From the NCBI RefSeq assembly GCF_003386285.1, contig NZ_QPNC01000014.1, positions 1 to 50,105 on the forward strand: a stretch of DNA of 50,105 nt, in the 5' to 3' direction. Position 1 is the stretch's first letter, and the number at the start of each line of letters is the position of its first letter. The notes under the pieces were generated by a model. That model was given only the letters and a program-made list of their open reading frames with translations. It did not search any database and had not been told where the DNA came from. Positions 17,379 to 26,621 of the stretch are shown in pieces. The translations under genes were made by a program, and so were the position numbers. This DNA comes from Nocardiopsis sp. FIRDI 009. Lineage in GTDB: Bacteria > Actinomycetota > Actinomycetes > Streptosporangiales > Streptosporangiaceae.

Positions 17379-18836
17379 TCACCGCCCGTCCCGGGGCGGG
17401 CGGCGCGGCACCCGGCGCACGTCGATGACCTCGGTCGAGGGGTCGTTTGGGGCCAGGCCCGCGCTGAAGCTCTCCTGGGGGCGGCGCGTGTGCTCGCTGA
17501 TCACCAGCCACAGTCCGACGATCACCCAGTTGGCCATCAGCGCCGATCCGCCCGCGGACAGGAACGGCGTGGTCATGCCGGTGAGCGGGATGACCAGGGT
17601 GGCGCCGCCCAGGACGATGAACACGTTGAAGGCGAGGAGGAAGGCGTAGCCCAGGGAGGTGAGTTTGAGGAACACGTCGCGGCAGGCCAGCGCGATCCGG
17701 AAGCCGCGTTCGGCGAGCAGGAACAGCAGGACCAGGACGGCCATGAGCCCGGTCAGTCCCAGCTTCTCACCGATCGACACCAGGATGAGGTCGCTGTCGG
17801 CGGCGAACACCTCCTGGGCGAAGCCGTCGTGGAAGCCCGTGCCGAGCACCCCGCCGTTGGCCAGCGCGAACATCCCCTCGACCACCTGGAAGCTGCCTCC
17901 CGGTCGCCCGTAGACCTCGGGGTCGAAGGCGTTGAGCCAGATCTCCACGCGGTTGCGCACGTGCCCGAACAGCAGGTAGGCGACGTAGGCCCCGGCGGAG
18001 AAGGCGACGAGCCCGATGGCCACCCACGACTTGCGGCCGGTCGCGGCGTACAGCAGAGCGAGGAAGGTGCCGAAGAGCAGCAGCGACGTGCCCAGGTCGC
18101 GGGTGCCGACCAGGAGCAGGATCGCCATCCCCCAGCCCACCGCCATGGGGGCCAGGTCCCTGGCGCGCGGGACGCTGAACACCTTGACCCGGCCGATCCG
18201 CACCGTGTGCGTCACCAGGGACATCACGGTGCGTCGCCGCCCAAGGTAGGAGGAGAGGAAGATGACGAGCAGGACCTTGGCGAACTCCGAGGGCTGCATG
18301 GTGAACGGGCCGATCCCGATCCACCGCCGCGCCCCCAGCACCTCGATCCCCAGGGGTGAGAGCGGCAGCAGAAGCAGCAGCAGGGCCGCCACGGCGATGA
18401 CGTAGGTGTACATGGTCAGGCGGCGCGGTCGGCGGACCAGGGCGATCGTGGCTCCGCACAGGACCGTCCCCGCCACGGTCCACAGCAGCTGCCGGTCGGC
18501 GTCGCCGTGCGCCGGTTCGGCCTCGGACATCTGGAGAGCCCAGATCATGGTGAGGCCGAGGGCGTTGAGAACGGTGGCCACCGGCAGGATCACGGGGTCG
18601 GCGTAGGGGGCGAGGAACCGCAGCAGGACGTGCAGTGCGACCGCGCACGCGCTGACCACGGCGATGGTGAGGGTGACGGACGGATCGACCGTCCCGGTGA
18701 GTGAGAGTGAGGCGGCGACCAGCCCGGCCGCCCCGGTCGCCAGCGCGGGGACGAGCAGACGCAGCTCCGCCGATCTCTGGCGGACGGGCGGCAGCGCCCG
18801 TTCGGAGTCGTTCGTCTCTGCCTGAGGGTCGCCCAT
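17379..18836 (-). CDS. FtsW/RodA/SpoVE (SEDS) peptidoglycan glycosyltransferase
   Basis: SEDS proteins polymerise lipid II into glycan strands, working with a class B penicillin-binding protein in division or elongation. The 485-residue protein has about 10 membrane helices and the family blocks GARRWIGIGPFTMQPSEFAK (168-187) and GTRDLGTSLLLFG. AFDPEVYGRPGGSFQ contains Asp305, aligned with the essential RodA aspartate. ANGGVLGTGF, DLILVSIGEKLGLTG and the last-helix GMTTPFLSAGGSALMANW complete the set. No PBP gene is adjacent, so FtsW versus RodA cannot be decided. The ATG at 18836 is preferred over the longer reading to 19013 because the extra residues are not family-like. TATAGT (minus strand, 18931-18936) is a possible -10. 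Confidence 0.88.
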   Translation of the reverse strand: MGDPQAETNDSERALPPVRQRSAELRLLVPALATGAAGLVAASLSLTGTVDPSVTLTIAVVSACAVALHVLLRFLAPYADPVILPVATVLNALGLTMIWALQMSEAEPAHGDADRQLLWTVAGTVLCGATIALVRRPRRLTMYTYVIAVAALLLLLLPLSPLGIEVLGARRWIGIGPFTMQPSEFAKVLLVIFLSSYLGRRRTVMSLVTHTVRIGRVKVFSVPRARDLAPMAVGWGMAILLLVGTRDLGTSLLLFGTFLALLYAATGRKSWVAIGLVAFSAGAYVAYLLFGHVRNRVEIWLNAFDPEVYGRPGGSFQVVEGMFALANGGVLGTGFHDGFAQEVFAADSDLILVSIGEKLGLTGLMAVLVLLFLLAERGFRIALACRDVFLKLTSLGYAFLLAFNVFIVLGGATLVIPLTGMTTPFLSAGGSALMANWVIVGLWLVISEHTRRPQESFSAGLAPNDPSTEVIDVRRVPRRPPRDGR

Positions 18837-20487
<1,651 letters not shown>

Positions 20488-20496
20488 TCTGCCCCA

Positions 20497-21000
20497 GTGT
20501 CCCGCGAATCCAAACAGCAGCCCCCAAAGACGACGAAGGCCACCAGAGCCGACGGGTCCACCGAGAGGGCTGCCCGGGACGCGGAGGCGCCGGCGACGAG
20601 CGAGGGCCGCACCCGGCGGGTGCGGCCCATGCTCACCAGTCGCGCGGCGATCCTGGCCCTGGTCGTGGGCGTGATCGCGCTCAGCCTGGCCTACCCGCTG
20701 CGCGAGTACGTCCTGCAACGCTCGCAGATCGCCGCTCTCCAGGCGGACCGCGCCCGCATGGAGGAGAGCGTGCGCGCGTTCCAGGAGCGTGAGGAACAGC
20801 TCACCCGGGACGAGTACGTGGAGCGCGAGGCGCGCACCCGGCTCCACTACCAGTACCCCGACGAGATCACCTACATCGTCATCAGCCCCCAGGACGAGGA
20901 CGAGGACGGGCTCGAGTCGCCGCCCTCGGAGCCGTGGTTCGAGACCCTGTGGCGCTCGGTCGTGGCGGCCGACAGCCCCCAGCCCGACGGGGGGATCTGA
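20497..21000 (+). CDS. divIC: Septum formation initiator protein (DivIC/FtsB)
   Basis: This bitopic division protein works in the divisome with FtsQ/FtsL. The 167-residue protein has a 45-residue charged cytoplasmic N-terminus and one membrane helix at about 50-67. A coiled coil follows (LQRSQIAALQADRARMEESV, about 73-92), then the family motif DEYVEREARTRLHYQYPDE (105-123), which matches the 'ar..l....p.e' end of FtsB/DivIC. The acidic C-terminal tail is poorly conserved. GTG at 20497 is 9 bp after eno, the same order as in mycobacteria (eno-Rv1024-Rv1025-ppx). Confidence 0.9.
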   Translation: MSRESKQQPPKTTKATRADGSTERAARDAEAPATSEGRTRRVRPMLTSRAAILALVVGVIALSLAYPLREYVLQRSQIAALQADRARMEESVRAFQEREEQLTRDEYVEREARTRLHYQYPDEITYIVISPQDEDEDGLESPPSEPWFETLWRSVVAADSPQPDGGI

Positions 21001-21024
21001 GCGGCCGCCGTTCTCCGATGCCCG

Positions 21025-21030
21025 TATGCT
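21025..21030 (+). promoter_or_regulatory. Possible internal -10 for a leaderless DUF501 transcript
   Basis: TATGCT ends 10 nt before the ATG at 21041, and no Shine-Dalgarno is present in the gap. Transcription starting 6-7 nt downstream would leave at most a few leader bases. This is inference from spacing only. Confidence 0.25.
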
Positions 21031-21040
21031 GGGCCCCGTC

Positions 21041-21646
21041 ATGACTTCCGCAGATCAGCCCGCCCCCGGGCACCACGAGGACGCCGTGAGCGAGGGCGCC
21101 GACCGGCCACAGGGTCCGGTCTCCGCGCGCGACGTCGCCGCCATCGAACGTCAGCTGGGCCGTACGCCGCGCGGGGTGCGCGCGGTCGCCCACCGGTGCC
21201 CGTGCGGCCTGCCCGACGTGGTCCGCACCGCGCCGCGGCTGGAGAGCGGCGAGCCGTTCCCGACGTTGTACTACCTGACCTGCCCGCGCGCCGCCTCCGC
21301 CATCGGTCGGCTGGAGAACGAGGGTCGGATGCGCGCCATGCAGGAGCGGCTGGCCGAGGACGCCGAGCTCCGGGCCGCCTACACCAGGGCGCACGAGTCT
21401 TACCTGGCCGAACGCGCCGAGCAGGCGCGGCTCGACGGTGTCGAGCCGCTGCCCGAGGGCATGCAGAGCACCGGGGGCATGCCGACCCGGGTCAAGTGCC
21501 TGCACGCCCTGGTCGCCCACGAGCTGGCGGCGCCGGGGACCAACCCGTTCGGCGCCGAGGCGCTGGAGGAACTCCCGGACTGGTGGGACCGGGGACCGTG
21601 CGTGTGTGTCGATGAGGACGCGCCCGAGGGAGAGGACGTTTCATGA
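21041..21646 (+). CDS. DUF501 domain-containing protein
   Basis: The 201-residue protein belongs to the DUF501 family, always found in actinobacteria between divIC and ppx; its biochemical role is unknown. Typical blocks are IERQLGRTPRGVRAVAHRCPCGLPDVV (written here in part), FPTLYYLTCPRA, a charged helical stretch, and RVKCLHALVAHELAAPGTNPFG. The conserved Cys/His residues (HRCPCG, LTCP, KCLHALVAH) suggest a metal site, which is inference. ATG 21041 is preferred; ATG 21026 is possible, but neither has a good ribosome site. The stop overlaps the ppx start as ATGA. Confidence 0.88.
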   Translation: MTSADQPAPGHHEDAVSEGADRPQGPVSARDVAAIERQLGRTPRGVRAVAHRCPCGLPDVVRTAPRLESGEPFPTLYYLTCPRAASAIGRLENEGRMRAMQERLAEDAELRAAYTRAHESYLAERAEQARLDGVEPLPEGMQSTGGMPTRVKCLHALVAHELAAPGTNPFGAEALEELPDWWDRGPCVCVDEDAPEGEDVS

Positions 21647-22620
21647 GCGGTGTCGCGGCCATCGACTGCGGAACCAACTCGATCCGACTACTGGTCGCCG
21701 AGGTCGTGCACGTGGACGGCGACGAGGTCGAGGTGGTCGACGTCGACCGGCGGATGGAGATCGTCCGCCTGGGCGAGGGCGTCGACGAGACGGGGGCCTT
21801 CGCGCCCCAGGCCCTGGAGCGCACGTTCGACGCGCTGCGCGGGTACGCCGAGGCGATCCGGGCGCACGGGATCGACCTGGGGCCGGACAGCGTGCGCATG
21901 GTGGCCACCAGCGCGACCCGGGACGCCAGCAACCGCCAGGTGTTCGTGGACGGTGTCCGGGAGATCATCGGTGTCGAACCCGAGGTCGTCACCGGGCTGG
22001 ACGAGGCGGAGCTGTCCTTCGTGGGCGCCACCGCCGAGTTCGAGGCCGAGGCGGAGGACAACGGTTTCACCCCGCCGTTCCTGGTGGTCGACATCGGTGG
22101 CGGGTCCACCGAGTTCGTCCTCGGCGGCGAGGGCGGTCCGGACGGTGAACTGGTCCGGGCGTCGCTGTCGGTGGACGTCGGCTGCGTGCGGATGACCGAG
22201 CGGCACCTGCGCGACGACCCGCCCACCGTCGAGCAGGTCGCGGCGGCCACCGCGGACATCGAGGCCGCGCTCGACGAGGTGGAGAAGGTCGTCCCGCTGC
22301 GTGAGGCGGGGTCGGTGGTGTGTGTGGCGGGAACGGCGACCACGGTCGCCGGGATCGCCCTCGACCTGCCCGAGTACGACTCCGGGCGGATTCACCACAC
22401 CCGGGTGGACGTCGCGGACCTGGAACGCATCACCGCCGAACTGCTCGCCTCCACCCACGACGAGCGGACGCGGATCGGGGTCATGCACCCCGGCCGGGTG
22501 GACGTGATCGGCGCGGGCGCCCTGGTGCTGTCCCGGGTGCTGGCGCGCACGGGCGCCGACCACTTCACGGCCAGTGAGCACGACATCCTCGACGGTGTCG
22601 CCTGGAGCCTGGTCGGCTAG
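21643..22620 (+). CDS. ppx: Ppx/GppA family exopolyphosphatase
   Basis: The family hydrolyses inorganic polyphosphate or pppGpp and uses the actin-like ATPase fold. The 325-residue protein has phosphate-1 motif AIDCGTNSIRLLVAE (about 4-18), the central VRMVATSATRDASN with EVVTGLDEAELSF, and phosphate-2 DIGGGSTEFVLGG (about 149-161). CVAGTATTVAGIAL and a final GAGALVLSRVL segment follow. At about 325 residues it is the short actinobacterial form without the C-terminal HD-like domain. The ATGA overlap with DUF501 indicates translational coupling. In mycobacteria two such paralogues divide labour; which type this is cannot be told here. Confidence 0.93.
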   Translation: MSGVAAIDCGTNSIRLLVAEVVHVDGDEVEVVDVDRRMEIVRLGEGVDETGAFAPQALERTFDALRGYAEAIRAHGIDLGPDSVRMVATSATRDASNRQVFVDGVREIIGVEPEVVTGLDEAELSFVGATAEFEAEAEDNGFTPPFLVVDIGGGSTEFVLGGEGGPDGELVRASLSVDVGCVRMTERHLRDDPPTVEQVAAATADIEAALDEVEKVVPLREAGSVVCVAGTATTVAGIALDLPEYDSGRIHHTRVDVADLERITAELLASTHDERTRIGVMHPGRVDVIGAGALVLSRVLARTGADHFTASEHDILDGVAWSLVG

Positions 22621-22733
22621 ACCGTGGGTGTTCCGGCCCTCCGCTTCGCTCTCGCCGGAACGGGCACACGTGGGTCGGGGCCGCAAGGCCCCTGACCTGC
22701 TCCCACGGGTGAGACGCGTCACCCGCGGAAGGC

Positions 22734-22751
22734 TTGTGAAAGCATTCACAA
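22734..22751. promoter_or_regulatory. Perfect Rex-type (or CRP-type) operator upstream of ndh
   Basis: TTGTGAA-AGCA-TTCACAA is a perfect 7-4-7 inverted repeat. It equals the Rex (NADH/NAD redox sensor) consensus TTGTGAAnnnnTTCACAA and also contains CRP-type TGTGA-N6-TCACA. Because the downstream gene is a type II NADH dehydrogenase, a classic Rex target, I favour Rex. No rex gene lies in the window. Confidence 0.7.
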
Positions 22752-22838
22752 CCACTCTGACCTGCGTAAACGTCATGGGCGTGGGCTGCAAAGTGGTCAG
22801 AAGGTGAACGGCTGTGAACCTTCTCTGTCGGTAGGGGC

Positions 22839-22856
22839 TTGTGAAAGAATGCACAA
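22839..22856. promoter_or_regulatory. Second Rex/CRP-type operator upstream of ndh
   Basis: TTGTGAA-AGAA-TGCACAA matches the first box with one changed base in the right arm. With flanking C and G the outer arms CTTGTG/CACAAG are also complementary. The centres of the two boxes are 105 bp apart, close to ten helical turns, so looping or cooperative repression is possible. Confidence 0.6.
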
Positions 22857-22989
22857 GCAACAGGGTCGTAACACCCGAAGGGGTCCAGCAGGGGTCCTAC
22901 CGGGTGTTTCGACGGGGCGACCGAAGACCGTGACACTCTTCGCTGCCCTGGGCAAGGGCGCCACAGAACACCGTTAGGGCGGAAATGCG

Positions 22990-24369
22990 ATGACCGAGAG
23001 CAGGAACTACCGACTGGTACACGGCGGAGGGGACGAGGCGGAGATCCCGCACGTCCTCATCGTCGGCGGCGGTTACCTCGGGATGTACACCGCGAGGCGG
23101 CTGGAGAAGAAGCTGGGCGCCGGTGAGGCCCGTATCACCGTGATCGACCCCAACTCCTACATGACCTACCAGCCGTTCCTGCCCGAGACCGCGGCCGGCA
23201 GCATCTCCCCGCGCCACGTCGTGGTCCCCCTGCGCAAGGTCTTCGACCGGGTCCGCGTCCTGGGCGGGCGCGTCGTGCGGATCGACCACGCCGAGCGCAC
23301 CGTCCGCTACGAGCCCAACGTCGGCGAGCCCGAGACCATCCACTACGACCACATCGTGCTGGCCGCGGGCGCCGTCTCGCGGACCCTGCCCATCCCGGGC
23401 CTGGCCGAGTGGGGCATCGGCATCAAGACCGTGGAGGAGGCCGCCTACCTCCGCAACCACGTCCTCAACCAGCTCGCCATCGCCGACTCCACCGACGACG
23501 AGGAGATCCGCGCCAAGGCGCTGCGCTTCGTCTTCGTCGGCGGCGGCTTCGCCGGGGCCGAGGCCATCGCCGAGCTGGAGGACCTGGTCCGCGACGCGGT
23601 CCGCATGTACAGCTCGATCGGCCTGGAGGACGTCCAGTTCTACCTCATCGAGGCGGCCGACAAGATCCTGCCCGAGGTCGGCCCCGAGGTGGGCACCAAG
23701 GCACTCAACCAGCTCCGCCAGCGCGGCATCGACGTCCGGCTCAAGACCTTCCTGGAGTCGGCCGTCGACCAGCGCATCAAGCTCAGCGACGGCACCGAGT
23801 TCGACGCGGGCACGCTGGTGTGGACCGCCGGTGTCAAGCCCAGCCCGGTGGTCGCCGCCAGCGACCTGCCGCTCGGTCCCAAGGGTCACGTCGACACCAC
23901 CGAGTACCTCACCGTCAACGGTGTGGACAACGCCTTCGCCGGCGGCGACAACGCCCAGGTGCCCGACGGCAACGGCGGCTACTACCCGCCCAACGCCCAG
24001 AACGCCGTCCGCCAGGCTCCGGTGCTCGCCGACAACGTGATCGCCACCCTGCGCGGCGGCAAGCTCAAGCCCTACCGCCACAAGAACCTCGGCGCCGTCG
24101 CCGGGCTCGGCCTGCACAAGGGCGCCGCCCAGCTCTTCGGCAAGGTCAAGCTCAACGGCCGCCTCGCCTGGTACGCGCACCGCGCCTACCACCTGTACGC
24201 GGTCCCCACCTTCAACCGCAAGATGCGGGTGCTGGCCGACTGGACGCTCGCCTTCCTCCTGCGCCGCGACTTCGCCGCGCTTCCGGAGATGGTCGAGCCG
24301 CGCCAGGCCTTCGAGGAGGCCAGCGAGCCGCAGATCGTCCAGGACGGCCGCCTGCGCCGCGTCAGCTGA
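22990..24369 (+). CDS. ndh: Type II NADH dehydrogenase (NDH-2)
   Basis: NDH-2 oxidises NADH and reduces menaquinone at the inner face of the membrane without pumping protons. The 459-residue flavoprotein has an FAD-binding Rossmann motif HVLIVGGGYLGMYTARRLE (about 21-39) and a second, NADH-binding motif FVFVGGGFAGAEAIAEL (about 181-197). It also has the family blocks YMTYQPFLPE, ILPEVGPEV, VWTAGVKPSP, FAGGDNAQVPDG and PPNAQNAVRQAPVLADN, the quinone-site region. The C-terminal 100 residues form the amphipathic membrane anchor. The ATG at 22990 has AGGGCGGAA upstream. Regulation by redox state is likely given the two Rex-type boxes. Confidence 0.92.
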   Translation: MTESRNYRLVHGGGDEAEIPHVLIVGGGYLGMYTARRLEKKLGAGEARITVIDPNSYMTYQPFLPETAAGSISPRHVVVPLRKVFDRVRVLGGRVVRIDHAERTVRYEPNVGEPETIHYDHIVLAAGAVSRTLPIPGLAEWGIGIKTVEEAAYLRNHVLNQLAIADSTDDEEIRAKALRFVFVGGGFAGAEAIAELEDLVRDAVRMYSSIGLEDVQFYLIEAADKILPEVGPEVGTKALNQLRQRGIDVRLKTFLESAVDQRIKLSDGTEFDAGTLVWTAGVKPSPVVAASDLPLGPKGHVDTTEYLTVNGVDNAFAGGDNAQVPDGNGGYYPPNAQNAVRQAPVLADNVIATLRGGKLKPYRHKNLGAVAGLGLHKGAAQLFGKVKLNGRLAWYAHRAYHLYAVPTFNRKMRVLADWTLAFLLRRDFAALPEMVEPRQAFEEASEPQIVQDGRLRRVS

Positions 24370-24390
24370 CACCGGCTCGCACCTCATGCG

Positions 24391-24432
24391 CACGAAACGG
24401 CCGGCTTCCCCGGGGAAGCCGGCCGTTTCGTG
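24391..24432 (+). terminator. Long perfect hairpin after ndh
   Basis: Positions 24391-24411 and 24412-24432 are exact reverse complements, a 21-bp stem from CACGAAACGG to CCGTTTCGTG. It lies 21 bp after the ndh stop and insulates the tRNA-like gene that follows. Confidence 0.85.
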
Positions 24433-24479
24433 TCCCCATCCGGCCAAGCCGAACCAAAGTGGGCAATCACCCCGGCCGG

Positions 24480-24485
24480 TATGAT
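24480..24485 (+). promoter_or_regulatory. -10 element (TATGAT) of the tRNA-like gene
   Basis: TATGAT is five of six bases from TATAAT and ends exactly 6 bases before 24492, the first base of the predicted acceptor stem. Transcription would therefore start at or next to the mature 5' end. A matching -35 is not obvious. Confidence 0.5.
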
Positions 24486-24491
24486 GGGCTC

Positions 24492-24565
24492 GCCCTCGTA
24501 GCCCAATGGAAGAGGCAGGCCCCCTAAAAGGGTCACAAGTGTCGGTTCGAGTCCGACCGGGGGTA
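24492..24565 (+). tRNA. Atypical class I tRNA, apparent anticodon UAA
   Basis: The 74 bases fold as a cloverleaf. The acceptor stem is GCCCTCG/CGGGGGT (two G-U pairs). The D-arm has T8, A9, A14, G18 and G19 in place but a bulged A in its stem. The anticodon stem is GGCCC/GGGTC, and the T-arm is GTCGG-TTCGAGT-CCGAC, which is canonical. The anticodon loop reads CCTAAAA, giving UAA (codon UUA) with C rather than the near-invariant U at position 33. The variable loop is 6 nt (ACAAGT), so it lacks the long arm of ordinary tRNA-Leu. The discriminator is A and CCA is not encoded. It could be a specialised tRNA, a decaying one, or a tRNA-like RNA; I cannot assign its amino acid. Confidence 0.7.
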
Positions 24566-24611
24566 CTGTGCTTGCGCGCCCTCGCGGGCTCGGCCCGGGC
24601 CGGACGCCGGG

Positions 24612-26480
24612 TCAGCGAGTCGGGCCGTGGTGCTCCATCAACAACTGAAGCTGGGTGAACAGCCGCTCGCCCGGGTCGCCCAGGTCGATACCGCTCACCG
24701 CCGCGGCCCGCCGCACCCGGTACCGCAGCGTGTTCGGGTGGATGTGCAGCCGCTCGGCGGCCGACCGCGCGTCGCCGAACGCCTCCAGGTAGGCCAGGAG
24801 CGAGTTCACCAGGTCGGCGCCGCCCGAGCGGTCGTACTCGATCAGCCTGCTCACCCGGGGGTCGCGCAACGACGGATCCGCCCGCAGGTGGGCGAGGGTC
24901 TCGCTGATCAGCACCCGCGAACGCACGTCGGAGATGGTCGCCACCTCCCAGTCCAGCCCCCGGTCCAGGTCGCGGCCCATCGCGTCCAGCACCCGGTCGG
25001 CCTCCGCGCGGGAGTCGGGGACCTCACCCAGCCGCTCCACCAGCGACCCCACGGCCGCCTGGACCTCCAGGTCCAGCGCGGCCCGGGCGGCCGCGACCGT
25101 CTTCCGGGTCAGCGCGAGCACGGACTGCTCCACGCCGCGCCACCCCTCCCTGCCGCGCACGAGGTCGGGCAGGAGCGCGTACACCCGGCCGCCCAACTCG
25201 GTCACCAGGGCGCTGCGCCGGTAGGCGGCGGTGTGCACCGACACCAGGTCGATGAGCTGGCGGCGGCGCAGTTCACGTTCGGGCCTGTCGGGCGGCCCGG
25301 GCCGCTCCGCGTGCTCCTCGGCCTCCGTGTCCCCGGCCGACACCGGTTGCTGGGTGAGGGAGAACGCCACGACCAGCGCGCCCCGGTCGGTGTGCACCTC
25401 CACCGTGTCGGCCAGCGCGCTGGCGTCGATCCGCCCCTCCAGCAGGCTCGACAGCAGGTCCTCGCGTAGGCGCAGCCCGGCGCTGGCCTGCGTACGCTGC
25501 CGGATCATCTGCAACGCGGTCGTGCGCGCCGCGCCCAGCAGCGCCTCCTCGGCGTGCTCGGACAGCGGTTCCGACCCCTCCTGGACCCAGATCGACCCCA
25601 ACGGCTGGCGTCCGGCGTGGATGCCGACGGCCAGGCGGCGGCGGATGCCCAGTTCGGGGTGCTCGTCGATCCGCACCACCTCCTCACCCGACCGGAGCTT
25701 GGTGAACACGCCCCACTCCCGCAGGAGCGCCAGGTACGGTTCCGGGCCCCGGCGGCCCAGGACCGACAGGCGGCGCAGCTCGTCCACCTCGGAGCCGGAC
25801 GAGTAGGCCAGCACCCGGCTCGCCGAGTCCTCGATGGCTACCAGGCCGTTGGTCAGCCGCGCGATCGTCTGAGCCATGGAGAACAGGTCACCGGAGGTCT
25901 CGCCCAGGTCGTCGGGGTTGCCCGGCCGGGCGTCGTCCACGATGTTCTGGCACACCGACTGCAACTGGTCCCAGCGCACCTCGGGCCGTACGGCGAGCAA
26001 CGCGATCCCGGCGTCCTGGGCCTCGGCGCGCAGGGCGGCCAGCTCGTCCTTCCCCCCGGAGCGGTAGGGTCGGCCCCCGCGCGCACCGGCGGGCGGCGGC
26101 AGCACCTCCTCCGCGGAGCGGCCGCTCGTCTTGACCGCCACGGCCGTCGCGCCGCGCTCGGCGAGTGTCCGGACGAGCCGCCGGGCGGCCCCGCCGCGGG
26201 CGCCGATCAGCAGGACGAGGTCCCCCGAGCGGGCGTCCGTGCGGTCCTCCGGGTCGAGGATGACCACATTGTCCACCTGAACATCAAGACCGGCGGGCGC
26301 CGCGGCGACGTCCATGATCGGGTCGCCGACGACGAGGAGCAGTCGCCGCAGCGGGATACCCGTCCCCCCGTCCTCGGACGTGCCGGAGTGACCAGGCATG
26401 ACGCCGGGGTGCGCGGCGGGGAGGCGAGGCTCGTCGTCTCCGGGGCGGATCGGGCCGGTGAGTGGGGCATCTGTGCTCAT
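24612..26480 (-). CDS. PucR-family transcriptional regulator, probable regulator of proline catabolism
   Basis: The 622-residue protein has the PucR N-terminal domain (RLLLVVGDPIMDVAAAPAG ... DLVLLIGARG, about 45-150), a central GAF-like/GGDEF-related region (about 190-480) and a C-terminal helix-turn-helix (SAAERLHIHPNTLRYRVRR, about 573-591). Members regulate purine or proline use, often autogenously. It is divergent from pruA-putA with a palindrome between the two, which suggests it is the proline-responsive activator. The ATG at 26480 is chosen; an open frame continues 1.8 kb antisense through pruA but is not coding. No Shine-Dalgarno precedes the ATG. Confidence 0.87.
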   Translation of the reverse strand: MSTDAPLTGPIRPGDDEPRLPAAHPGVMPGHSGTSEDGGTGIPLRRLLLVVGDPIMDVAAAPAGLDVQVDNVVILDPEDRTDARSGDLVLLIGARGGAARRLVRTLAERGATAVAVKTSGRSAEEVLPPPAGARGGRPYRSGGKDELAALRAEAQDAGIALLAVRPEVRWDQLQSVCQNIVDDARPGNPDDLGETSGDLFSMAQTIARLTNGLVAIEDSASRVLAYSSGSEVDELRRLSVLGRRGPEPYLALLREWGVFTKLRSGEEVVRIDEHPELGIRRRLAVGIHAGRQPLGSIWVQEGSEPLSEHAEEALLGAARTTALQMIRQRTQASAGLRLREDLLSSLLEGRIDASALADTVEVHTDRGALVVAFSLTQQPVSAGDTEAEEHAERPGPPDRPERELRRRQLIDLVSVHTAAYRRSALVTELGGRVYALLPDLVRGREGWRGVEQSVLALTRKTVAAARAALDLEVQAAVGSLVERLGEVPDSRAEADRVLDAMGRDLDRGLDWEVATISDVRSRVLISETLAHLRADPSLRDPRVSRLIEYDRSGGADLVNSLLAYLEAFGDARSAAERLHIHPNTLRYRVRRAAAVSGIDLGDPGERLFTQLQLLMEHHGPTR

Positions 26481-26491
26481 ATACGTACCAT

Positions 26492-26509
26492 TTTGTCCTA
26501 CTGGACAAA
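26492..26509. promoter_or_regulatory. Palindromic operator between pucR and pruA
   Basis: TTTGTCC-TACT-GGACAAA is a perfect 7-4-7 inverted repeat, 11 bp upstream of the pucR ATG and about 112 bp upstream of pruA. The position fits autorepression of pucR plus activation of pruA. A shorter repeat GTTGA-ATCAGA-TCAAC lies at 26567-26582. Binding by PucR is inference. Confidence 0.55.
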
Positions 26510-26621
26510 TAAGCCTGGCAAAGAGTGGCCTGTCCCACAAGGATCCCATACGTTCGTTCTGAGAGCGTTGAATCAGATCAACCCTGCGTAGAACAGGGAC
26601 AGACTTTCCAGGGAGGTGCCC

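Larger units (their letters stand above)
22621..22989. promoter_or_regulatory. Long upstream region of ndh
   Basis: This 369-bp gap has no credible ORF and an A/T content higher than its surroundings between 22730 and 22880. It contains two Rex/CRP-type palindromes (listed separately) about 105 bp apart, and between them TGTGAAC half-site-like stretches near 22802-22820. The ndh start lies a further 133 bp downstream, so a long leader or a second promoter is likely. No clear -10/-35 pair was found. Confidence 0.6.

Noticed and set aside
22734..22751. A CRP operator as the primary call for the ndh palindrome
   Set aside because: The outer T and A of each arm and the ndh context fit Rex better. 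CRP remains an alternative because its consensus is contained in the site.
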